A DNA stretch of 5,908 nt from Chromatiales bacterium (GTDB taxonomy: Bacteria; Pseudomonadota; Gammaproteobacteria; CAMYNG01): positions 1-5,908 of the forward strand of contig JALUTW010000165.1 in assembly GCA_027021685.1 (NCBI GenBank), written 5' to 3'. Shown here in pieces: positions 1 to 5,195 of this stretch. Position 1 is the stretch's first letter. Each line of letters begins with the position of its first letter. The notes beneath the pieces were generated by a model, which was not told the DNA's origin, did no database searches, and saw nothing but the letters and a program-made list of their open reading frames with translations. The position numbers were made by a program, and so were the translations under genes.

Positions 1-844
1 GCCAGGCCACCGGGCGCACACCCGGCTCCAGCTCCGGGGCGAAGGCGTGGCCGTAGACGATCTCGTGGGTGGCGGGCAGGCGCCCGTCCACCCGGAACTT
101 CTCGTACGCCGCCTCCATGCGGGCCAGGCGGCCGCGGCCGGTGAGGCCGTGCGGCCGGCCGCGGTTGACGTTGTGGGCACCCACGGCCTTGAGGTCGTGC
201 ATGAGATCGCGCACGGTGCGGTAGGTCACCGTGATCCACTCGGCGTCGGTCACCGGATCGGCGAAGCCCTGGCGCACCAGGGCATCGCCCACGTCGTGCA
301 GATCGGTGAAGGTGTTGACGTGCACGTGGCCGTCGGCCTCGGCCCAGGCCGCGCGCAGCTCCCTGAGGGTGTCGGGGCCGAAGGTGGTGAACAGCAGCAG
401 GCCGCCGGGGCGCAGCACCCGCCGGCACTCCCCCAGCGCGGCATCCAGATCGTCGCACCACTGCAGGGCCAGGCTGGAGAACACCAGGTCCACGCTGGCA
501 TCACGCAGGGGCAGGGCCTGCAGGTCCCCCGCCATCACCCGCAGCCGGCGGCGGCGCCACCAGGGCAGGGCCCGCCGCGCCCGCCGCGCCATGGCCACCG
601 CCAGGTCCAGCCCCAGCAGCCGGGCCCTGGGCCAGCGCCGGTGGAGCGCAGCCAGGGCGAAGCCGGTGCCGCAGCCCGCATCCAGCACGGTGCGCGGCGC
701 AAACCGGATGAGGTCCAGCCGCTCCAGCAGGCGCGTGGCCACTTCCCGCTGCAGGACCGCGGCGGCGTCGTAGTCGGCGGCCGCCCGCTCGAAGGCGCGG
801 CGGGCCGCGGCCCGGTCCAGCCCGGCGGCGGACGCCTCGTTCAT
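1..844 (-). CDS. bioC: Malonyl-ACP O-methyltransferase BioC (partial, C-terminus off left edge)
   Basis: BioC is a SAM-dependent methyltransferase that methylates the free carboxyl of malonyl-ACP, letting fatty acid synthesis build the pimeloyl chain of biotin. Seen: 281 codons from ATG at 844 reading leftward with no stop before the edge. An N-terminal helix region resembling the BioC 'RRAFERAA..YD.AAVLQREV' pattern lies at residues 15-36. The class I SAM-binding motif VLDAGCGTG is at 53-61, an acidic LDL follows at 79-81, and the post-motif VLRPGGLLLFTTFGPDTL is at 143-160. A late conserved patch, LPATHEIVYGHAF, is at 256-268. This late patch separates BioC from generic methyltransferases. 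The start overlaps the bioH stop (ATGA) and has a GGAGG ribosome site 10 bases upstream, inside bioH. It is already longer than the roughly 250-residue E. coli protein, as expected for the longer gammaproteobacterial form. Only the last residues appear to be missing. Confidence 0.95.
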   Translation of the reverse strand, partial: MNEASAAGLDRAAARRAFERAAADYDAAAVLQREVATRLLERLDLIRFAPRTVLDAGCGTGFALAALHRRWPRARLLGLDLAVAMARRARRALPWWRRRRLRVMAGDLQALPLRDASVDLVFSSLALQWCDDLDAALGECRRVLRPGGLLLFTTFGPDTLRELRAAWAEADGHVHVNTFTDLHDVGDALVRQGFADPVTDAEWITVTYRTVRDLMHDLKAVGAHNVNRGRPHGLTGRGRLARMEAAYEKFRVDGRLPATHEIVYGHAFAPELEPGVRPVAW

Positions 845-1608
845 GCGAAGAACGCCTCCAGCGCGGCGGCACAGTGTTCCGGGTGAGACAGGAAGGGCGC
901 GTGGCCGGCGCCCTCGATAACCTCGACCCGCGCCCGCGGCACCCCGGCCGCCGCGGTCTCCAGCGCCGCCGCCGGCACCAGGGTGTCGCGCCCGCCGCCC
1001 AGGAACAGGACCGGCATGGACAGCGCCGCCAGCCGCCCGCGCAGGTCGGTGCCCTCCAGCAGCCGCAGGCCGGCGGCGAGCACCGCCGGTTCCGGCACCG
1101 GCCGCGCCGCCAGGGCCGCGCGCAGCACGCGCAGGGTCTCGCGCCCGCCATCGGCGCCGCGGCACTGCAGGGCCAGGAAACGCTGCACGGTGCCGGCCGG
1201 GTCCGACTGCAGGGCAGCGGCGAAATCCGCCAGCAGTTCCGGGGCCACGCCATGGGGCCAGCCGGGCCGGCGCACGAAGCACGGGTTGCTGGCCACGAGG
1301 GCCAGGCGCTCGATGCGCCCGCCCAGGCGCGAGGCCAGGGCCAGCGCCACCAGCCCGCCCAGGGACCAGCCGGCCAGCCGCACCGGTTCCGGCGGCAGCA
1401 CGGCCTCCACCGCCGCGGCCCAGGCCTCGAGTTCTGCCGCCACCGGCGGACTGAGGCCGTGGCCCGGCAGGTCCACCAGGACCACCCGGTGACCGCGGGC
1501 CAGGTCTTCCGCCACCGGACCCCACAGGCCGCCGTGCATGGCCCAGCCGTGGAGCAGCACCAGCGGCGGTCCCTGGCCCAGGGTTTCGCAATGGAGCCGG
1601 GCGTTCAC
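841..1608 (-). CDS. bioH: Pimeloyl-[ACP] methyl ester carboxylesterase BioH
   Basis: BioH is a cytoplasmic alpha/beta-hydrolase that cleaves the methyl ester of pimeloyl-ACP, ending chain elongation and releasing the substrate for BioF. The product is 255 residues, against about 256 in E. coli. Seen: the oxyanion-hole LLHGWAMHGGLW at 18-29, the nucleophile elbow GWSLGG with Ser82, the acid Asp208 in GGGRDTLVP, and His236 in GAGHAPF. These match the known E. coli triad (Ser82, Asp207, His235) almost position for position. The start is taken as GTG at 1608, which overlaps the bioF TGA (GTGA) and gives the family N-terminus. The frame stays open far upstream through bioF, but that is a GC-rich read-through and not coding. 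The ribosome site is weak, so translation probably depends on coupling to bioF. BioH paired with BioC is the E. coli-type route to pimelate. Confidence 0.95.
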   Translation of the reverse strand: MNARLHCETLGQGPPLVLLHGWAMHGGLWGPVAEDLARGHRVVLVDLPGHGLSPPVAAELEAWAAAVEAVLPPEPVRLAGWSLGGLVALALASRLGGRIERLALVASNPCFVRRPGWPHGVAPELLADFAAALQSDPAGTVQRFLALQCRGADGGRETLRVLRAALAARPVPEPAVLAAGLRLLEGTDLRGRLAALSMPVLFLGGGRDTLVPAAALETAAAGVPRARVEVIEGAGHAPFLSHPEHCAAALEAFFA

Positions 1609-2783
1609 GGCGCGGCCCCGGAGCAGGTCCCGGCCAGGGCGGCGAGCAGCGCATCCACCTGGGCCTCGCTGTGGGCGGCGGTGAGGGTCACGCGCAGGCG
1701 CGCGGTGCCCTCGGGCACCGTGGGCGGGCGGATGGCCTGGACCAGGAAACCCTGCTCGCGCAAGGCGGCCGCGGCCGCCAGCGCGGTGTCGCTGTCGCCC
1801 AGTAATATAGGTTGGATGGGCGTGGCCGAAGGCGCGGCGGGCAGATCCAGCTCCGCGGCACCGGCCCGGAACCGCGCCACCAGGGCGTGCAGGTGCTCGC
1901 GGCGGCCCGGCTCGCGCCGCACCACGGCCAGCGCCGCCAGGGTGGCCTCGGCCACCGCCGGCGGCAGGGCGGTGGTGTAGACGTAGCTGCGGGCATGCTG
2001 CACCAGGTGTTCGACGAGCTCCGTCGCGCCGGCGACGAAGGCCCCGAAGGTCCCCAGGGCCTTGCCCAGGGTGCCCACCAGCACCGGCACCGCATCGGTA
2101 TCCAGGCCGAAGTGCTCCAGGCTGCCGCGGCCGGTGGCCCCCGTCACGCCCAGGCCGTGGGCGTCGTCGACCATCAACCAGGCCCCGTGGCGGCGGCAGG
2201 CCGCGGCCAGCTCCGGCAGCGGCGCCAGGTCGCCGTCCATGGAGAACACCCCGTCCGTGGCCACCAGGGCCCGGCCGGTGGCCGCGGCCAGGAGGGACTC
2301 CAGGTCGGCGGCGTCGGCGTGGCGGTAGCGGAGCAGGCGGGCGCCGGACAGGCGGGCGCCGTCGATGAGGGAGGCGTGGTCCAGGCGATCCTCGAGCACC
2401 GTGTCGCCGCGCCCGGCCAGGGCCGCGACCACCCCCAGGTTGGCCATGTAACCGGTGGAGAACAGCAGCGCCCGCGGCCGGCCGGTGAACTCGGCCAGGG
2501 CCTCCTCCAGGCGCCGGTGGGGGGCCAGGTGGCCGCACACCAGGTGCGCGGCGCCGCTGCCCGCCCCCCAGCGCTCCGCCCCCCGGGCCAGGGCGGCGGT
2601 CACCTCCGGATGCGCGGCCAGGCCCATGTAGTCGTTGCTGCAGAAGTTCACCAGGCGCCGCCCGTCGAGGACCACCTCGGCCCCCTGGGGCGAGTCCAGG
2701 CACAGGCGCCGGCGCAGAAGGCCCGCCTCGCGGCGGGCGGCGAGCCCGGCCGCGAGTTCCTGGAGGCGCGCGTCGGCGGGCAT
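1605..2783 (-). CDS. bioF: 8-amino-7-oxononanoate synthase BioF
   Basis: BioF is a PLP enzyme of the alpha-oxoamine synthase family. It condenses pimeloyl-ACP (or -CoA) with L-alanine to give 7-keto-8-aminopelargonate, the first step of biotin ring assembly. The product is 392 residues, close to the usual 380-390. Seen: the substrate-site motif FCSNDYMGLA at 47-56, the ring-stacking His136 in LDHASL, Asp206 and His209 in VDDAHGLG (206-210 region), and the Schiff-base Lys241 in GTLGKALGTFGAFV. The C-terminal domain carries IRPPTVPEGTARLRVTLTA (351-369), which is typical of BioF and helps separate it from KBL and ALAS relatives. It begins 19 bases after the bioB stop with only a weak ribosome site, and its TGA overlaps the bioH GTG. 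A short AT-rich codon run (residues 324-327) stands out in an otherwise GC-rich gene. Confidence 0.96.
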   Translation of the reverse strand: MPADARLQELAAGLAARREAGLLRRRLCLDSPQGAEVVLDGRRLVNFCSNDYMGLAAHPEVTAALARGAERWGAGSGAAHLVCGHLAPHRRLEEALAEFTGRPRALLFSTGYMANLGVVAALAGRGDTVLEDRLDHASLIDGARLSGARLLRYRHADAADLESLLAAATGRALVATDGVFSMDGDLAPLPELAAACRRHGAWLMVDDAHGLGVTGATGRGSLEHFGLDTDAVPVLVGTLGKALGTFGAFVAGATELVEHLVQHARSYVYTTALPPAVAEATLAALAVVRREPGRREHLHALVARFRAGAAELDLPAAPSATPIQPILLGDSDTALAAAAALREQGFLVQAIRPPTVPEGTARLRVTLTAAHSEAQVDALLAALAGTCSGAAP

Positions 2784-2802
2784 GGAGCGGGCGGTCCGGT
2801 GC

Positions 2803-3753
2803 TCAGCAGGCGGTCAGGCCCAGGCGCCGGAACAGGGCCCGATCGCGCTGCGTATCGGCATTGGGGGTGGTGAGCAGCTTCTCGCCGTAGAAGATGGAGT
2901 TGGCCCCGGCCAGGAAGCACAGGGCCTGCAGCTCGTCGCTCATGCTCTCGCGGCCGGCGGACAGGCGCACGTGGGAGCGCGGCATGAGCACCCGGGCCAC
3001 GGCGACGGTGCGCACGAACTCGATGGGGTCCAGGTCGCCGGCACCGGCCAGGGGCGTGCCCTCCACCCGCACCAGCAGGTTGATGGGCACGCTCTCCGGA
3101 TGGGGATCCTGGTTGGCCAGCTCGCGCAACAGCCCCACCCGGTGCCCGCGGTCCTCGCCCATGCCCAGAATGCCGCCGCAGCAGACCCGGATCCCGGCCG
3201 CACGCACGTGGTCCAGGGTGCGCAGGCGATCCTCGTAGGTGCGGGTGGAGATGATCTCGCCGTAGAACTCCGGCGAGGTGTCCAGGTTGTGGTTGTAGTA
3301 ATCCAGCCCCGCCTCGGCCAGGCGCCGGGCCTGGTCCTCGCGCAGCATGCCCAGGGTGAGGCAGGTCTCCAGCCCCAGGGCCTTGACCCGGCGCACCATC
3401 TCCGCCACCCGCTCCAGGTCGCGGTCCCTGGGCGAACGCCAGGCGGCCCCCATGCAGAAGCGGCTGGCCCCGCCGTCACGGGCCTTGCGCGCCGCGGCCA
3501 CCACCTCCTCCACGTCCATGAGGGGATGCTCCTCCACCGGGGCCTCGTGGCGCACGCTCTGGGGACAGTAGGCGCAGTCCTCCGGGCAGCGGCCGGTCTT
3601 GATGGAGAGCAGCGAGCTCACCTGCACCCGGTTGGGATCGAAATGCTCGCGGTGCACGGACTGGGCCCGGAACAGGAGATCGTTGAAGGGCAGCTCGTAG
3701 AGGGCCGCGATCTCCTCGTCCCGCCAGTCGTGGCGCAGGACCGCCCCGCTCAC
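2803..3753 (-). CDS. bioB: Biotin synthase BioB
   Basis: BioB is a radical-SAM enzyme that inserts sulfur into dethiobiotin to make biotin, using one 4Fe-4S and one 2Fe-2S cluster. The product is 316 residues. Seen: the radical-SAM cysteines C56, C60 and C63 in GRCPEDCAYCPQS; the 2Fe-2S ligands C100 (RFCMGAAW), C131 (ETCLTLGML), C191 and R263 (HVRLSAGRESM); and the YNHNLDTS motif at 153-160. Every ligand sits exactly three residues after its E. coli counterpart, so all key residues are present. It is about 30 residues shorter than E. coli BioB, and the difference is at the C-terminus after the YGEKLLTTPN motif. The start is GTG at 3753, chosen because it overlaps the upstream TGA (GTGA) and has a strong GGGGAGGG ribosome site 6 bases before it. 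The longer open frame upstream is read-through of the membrane-protein gene. Confidence 0.97.
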   Translation of the reverse strand: MSGAVLRHDWRDEEIAALYELPFNDLLFRAQSVHREHFDPNRVQVSSLLSIKTGRCPEDCAYCPQSVRHEAPVEEHPLMDVEEVVAAARKARDGGASRFCMGAAWRSPRDRDLERVAEMVRRVKALGLETCLTLGMLREDQARRLAEAGLDYYNHNLDTSPEFYGEIISTRTYEDRLRTLDHVRAAGIRVCCGGILGMGEDRGHRVGLLRELANQDPHPESVPINLLVRVEGTPLAGAGDLDPIEFVRTVAVARVLMPRSHVRLSAGRESMSDELQALCFLAGANSIFYGEKLLTTPNADTQRDRALFRRLGLTAC

Positions 3754-4148
3754 GGCGCGCCCTCCCCGTCCACGGTGACGTCGGTCCAGCGCTCGCGGTG
3801 GATGCGCACCAGGTCCCACACCGACCAGGGCACGATGATGAGGGCGCCCACGGCCCAGGTGGCGAGCCACAACCGCACGTCGGTCCCGAAAAAGGTGGCC
3901 ACCACCACCACCGCCCCGGCCACGCCGTAGAGGCGGTAGGCCGCCTGCTGGGTGTAATGCCCCACCCGCGGGTTGGGGTGGTGCCGGTTCATGGCGTAGA
4001 GCACCATGGAGGCCCCGAGCCAGAAGATCCCCAGGGGCACGGGCACCGCCATGGCCAGCAGGTTGCCCCAGTTGAACAGGGCCGCCGCCCGGCGGGCGCT
4101 GGCGGCGGTCACCACCCGGGGGGCGGCGGAGACGTCGTTTTCGGTCAT
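3750..4148 (-). CDS. Small three-helix membrane protein of unknown function, first gene of the biotin operon
   Basis: I do not recognise this family. The product is 132 residues with a polar N-terminus (1-27), then three probable membrane helices at about 29-52, 73-88 and 93-113, and a charged, hydrophilic C-terminus. Between helices 1 and 2 is a polar, His/Asn-rich loop, MNRHHPNPRVGHYTQQAAYR (53-72), which looks like the most conserved-type stretch. The gene is likely real. It begins about 30 bases after a predicted promoter, its TGA overlaps the bioB GTG by four bases, and the hydrophobic pattern is coherent in this frame. The ribosome site before ATG 4148 is weak (a GGA close to the start). 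By position it would be co-expressed with biotin synthesis. A role in transport or membrane association of the pathway is possible, but nothing in the sequence shows it. Confidence 0.72.
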   Translation of the reverse strand: MTENDVSAAPRVVTAASARRAAALFNWGNLLAMAVPVPLGIFWLGASMVLYAMNRHHPNPRVGHYTQQAAYRLYGVAGAVVVVATFFGTDVRLWLATWAVGALIIVPWSVWDLVRIHRERWTDVTVDGEGAP

Positions 4149-4160
4149 GGTCCGGCGGCT

Positions 4161-4166
4161 TACAAT
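4161..4166 (+). promoter_or_regulatory. Possible -10 element for the comF-type gene
   Basis: TACAAT on the plus strand matches five of six bases of the -10 consensus and lies about 50 bases before the comF ATG. No convincing -35 is found 16-18 bases upstream: the bases there are a T-run followed by CGG, inside the start of the divergent membrane-protein gene. The call is therefore tentative. Confidence 0.25.
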
Positions 4167-4184
4167 GAGAAGACAGGGAAGCGC

Positions 4185-4212
4185 ATCTTAGGGCAGGGAG
4201 GGGGCCTGTCAA
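4185..4212 (-). promoter_or_regulatory. Sigma70-type promoter of the biotin operon
   Basis: Read on the minus strand, a perfect -35 hexamer TTGACA (4212-4207) is followed by a 16-base spacer and a TAAGAT -10 (4190-4185), which matches four of six consensus bases. Transcription would start near 4178, giving a leader of about 30 bases before the ATG at 4148. The promoter sits in the only AT-richer stretch of the divergent region, and its -35 lies within the predicted BirA site. That arrangement fits repression by blocking RNA polymerase. Confidence 0.6.
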
Positions 4213-4237
4213 CCCAAATGGAATTGGGAGTTAACAT
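4206..4237. promoter_or_regulatory. Probable BirA (biotin repressor) operator
   Basis: The half-sites CTGTCAACC (4206-4214) and AGTTAACAT (4229-4237) are separated by 14 bases. The known BirA signal in bacteria is TTGTAAACC, about 14-16 bases, then GGTTTACAA; each half here differs from it (or from its TTGTTAACC/GGTTAACAA variants) at about two positions. The halves match each other as an inverted repeat at six of nine positions. The location is as expected: upstream of bioB and covering the -35 box of the operon promoter. It also covers the comF start codon. The assignment rests on pattern and position. It also requires a BirA with an N-terminal DNA-binding domain elsewhere in the genome. 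Confidence 0.5.
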
Positions 4238-4937
4238 TTGGTCATTTATTGACCGAATACTCTGCTGGCGCCAGCCCTGCGCGTGCTGCGGGGCCCCGGG
4301 CAGGGCGCTGCTGTGCCCGGGCTGCCTGGCGGACCTGCCCCGCCTGGACAACCCCTGCCGCCGCTGTGCCGAACCCCTGCCCGCCGGCGCCACGCCCCTG
4401 TGCCCCCGCTGCCTGGGACCGCGGCCACCGGCCTTCGCCCGGGTCCACGCCCTGTTCGCCTACGCCCCGCCGGTGGACCGCCTCATCACCGGGCTCAAGT
4501 ACCACGGCCGCTGGGAAGCGGCGCGCCTGCTGGGAAGCCTGCTGGGCGAGGCCCTGGCCGGCGCGGACCCCCTCCCCGACATCCTGGTGCCGGTGCCCCT
4601 CCACCCCCGCCGCCTGCGCCGGCGCGGCTACAACCAGGCCCTGGAGTTGGCCCGCCATGCCGCGGCCCGCGCCGGGCTGCCGCTGGAGGCGGGGCGCTGC
4701 CGCCGCGTCCGCCACGGACCGCCCCAGGCCGGGCAGGACGCCGCCGCCCGCCGGCGGGCGGTGCGGGATGCCTTCGCCGTGGACGGCCGGGTGGACGGCC
4801 TGCACGTGGGCCTCGTGGACGACGTGGTGACCACCGCCGCCACGGTGAACGAGCTGGCCCGCGTGCTCAGGCGCGCCGGGGCGCGCGAGGTGAGCGTGTG
4901 GTGCGCCGCCCGGGCGGGCCGCACATCCGGCACCTGA
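4218..4937 (+). CDS. comF: ComF/GntX-family protein: double zinc ribbon plus phosphoribosyltransferase domain
   Basis: ComFC-type proteins are linked to natural DNA uptake in several bacteria, and the E. coli relative (GntX/YhgH) to use of DNA as a nutrient. The product is 239 residues, the usual family length. Seen: four CxxC pairs at C21/C24, C33/C36, C47/C50 and C62/C65, forming a two-zinc ribbon. The ALFAYAPPVDRLITGLKYHGR segment spans about 78-98, the VPVPLHPRRLRRRGYNQ motif is at 124-140, and the PRPP-binding loop LVDDVVTTAATV is at 199-210. That loop reads TTAAT where TTGAT is usual. ATG 4218 is chosen because the hydrophobic lead-in IWSFIDRIL before the first cysteine matches family N-termini and there is no later in-frame ATG or GTG before the ribbon. 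The purine-rich ribosome-like GGGAGG lies rather far upstream (about 16 bases). It is divergent from the biotin operon, and gntX also neighbours bioH in E. coli. Confidence 0.9.
   Translation: MELGVNIWSFIDRILCWRQPCACCGAPGRALLCPGCLADLPRLDNPCRRCAEPLPAGATPLCPRCLGPRPPAFARVHALFAYAPPVDRLITGLKYHGRWEAARLLGSLLGEALAGADPLPDILVPVPLHPRRLRRRGYNQALELARHAAARAGLPLEAGRCRRVRHGPPQAGQDAAARRRAVRDAFAVDGRVDGLHVGLVDDVVTTAATVNELARVLRRAGAREVSVWCAARAGRTSGT
4240..4254. repeat. Perfect 5-bp inverted repeat GGTCA-TTTAT-TGACC
   Basis: The arms are 4240-4244 and 4250-4254. They extend outward through one G-T wobble to TTT/GAA, giving about eight pairs in total. The repeat lies inside the comF coding start, three bases after the predicted BirA site, in a markedly AT-rich patch. 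It could be a second protein-binding site or an mRNA hairpin near the comF start, or it may only reflect coding sequence. Confidence 0.4.
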
Positions 4938-4980
4938 GTCCCGGCCCGTAGCCGGCCGCTCAAGTCCCGAAAAGATCCTC

Positions 4981-5006
4981 GAAATGTGAACGGGTTCTCA
5001 CTTTTC
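4981..5006 (+). terminator. Hairpin, possible terminator of the comF-type gene
   Basis: GAAATGTGA (4981-4989) and TCACTTTTC (4998-5006) form a nine-position stem with one T-T mismatch around an eight-base loop. The 3' arm carries a four-T run, but no longer T tract follows, so it is a weak or atypical terminator. It sits 43 bases after the comF stop, which is a sensible place for one. Its A-rich left arm means it could act in both directions, or it could be a protein-binding palindrome. Confidence 0.4.
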
Positions 5007-5180
5007 TGGCCCGAACTTAGGGTTTTCCCCAATACCCCCGGCGCGCGGACTTGGCTACCTTTCCGGCAGCAGGGGGTGGCCTGCGACAACGCCCTCTCCC
5101 GCGTCGGCCCATGCCGGCAGGGTCCCGGGACCGGCGGCGGGCGGGGAGAGGCACCAACGGAGTCGAGACGCTGTTTCTAT

Positions 5181-5188
5181 GGAGGGAG
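5181..5188 (+). promoter_or_regulatory. Strong ribosome binding site
   Basis: GGAGGGAG ends seven bases before the ATG at 5196. It is the best ribosome site on the plus strand of the window and fixes the start of the partial gene at the right edge. Confidence 0.75.
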
Positions 5189-5195
5189 AAGACCG

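Larger units (their letters stand above)
4938..5195. other. Intergenic spacer after the comF-type gene
   Basis: This is 258 bases between the comF stop and the next gene. It holds one clear hairpin (4981-5006), a run TTAGGGTTTTCCCC (5017-5030), a perfect 12-base palindrome GGTCCCGGGACC (5121-5132), and the ribosome site of the next gene at its end. I see no convincing promoter hexamers, RNA gene or coding frame here. Confidence 0.6.

Noticed and set aside
1609..2703. Upstream extension of the bioH frame through bioF, giving a 620-residue open frame
   Set aside because: The extra N-terminal part is Gly/Arg/Pro-rich low-complexity translation antagonistic to the well-supported bioF frame; BioH is complete from GTG 1608.
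47..2873. Long plus-strand open frames across the biotin operon
   Set aside because: They are His/Gln/Arg/Pro/Gly-rich shadows opposite genes with full catalytic motifs, expected in very GC-rich DNA.
3754..4212. Upstream extension of the bioB frame to a 469-residue protein
   Set aside because: The added part is compositionally junk and overlaps the membrane-protein gene; GTG 3753 has a strong ribosome site and gives the family N-terminus.
5051..5069. TTGGC...GGCA as a sigma54 promoter for the last gene
   Set aside because: The spacing between the GG and GC elements is off by one and the -12 lacks the TTGC form.
5034..5077. ACCCCC/GGGGGT inverted repeat in the spacer
   Set aside because: Six-base arms with a 32-base loop are expected by chance in such GC-rich sequence.
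5121..5132. Perfect palindrome GGTCCCGGGACC
   Set aside because: It does not extend beyond 12 bases and has no positional link to a promoter; likely chance given the base composition.
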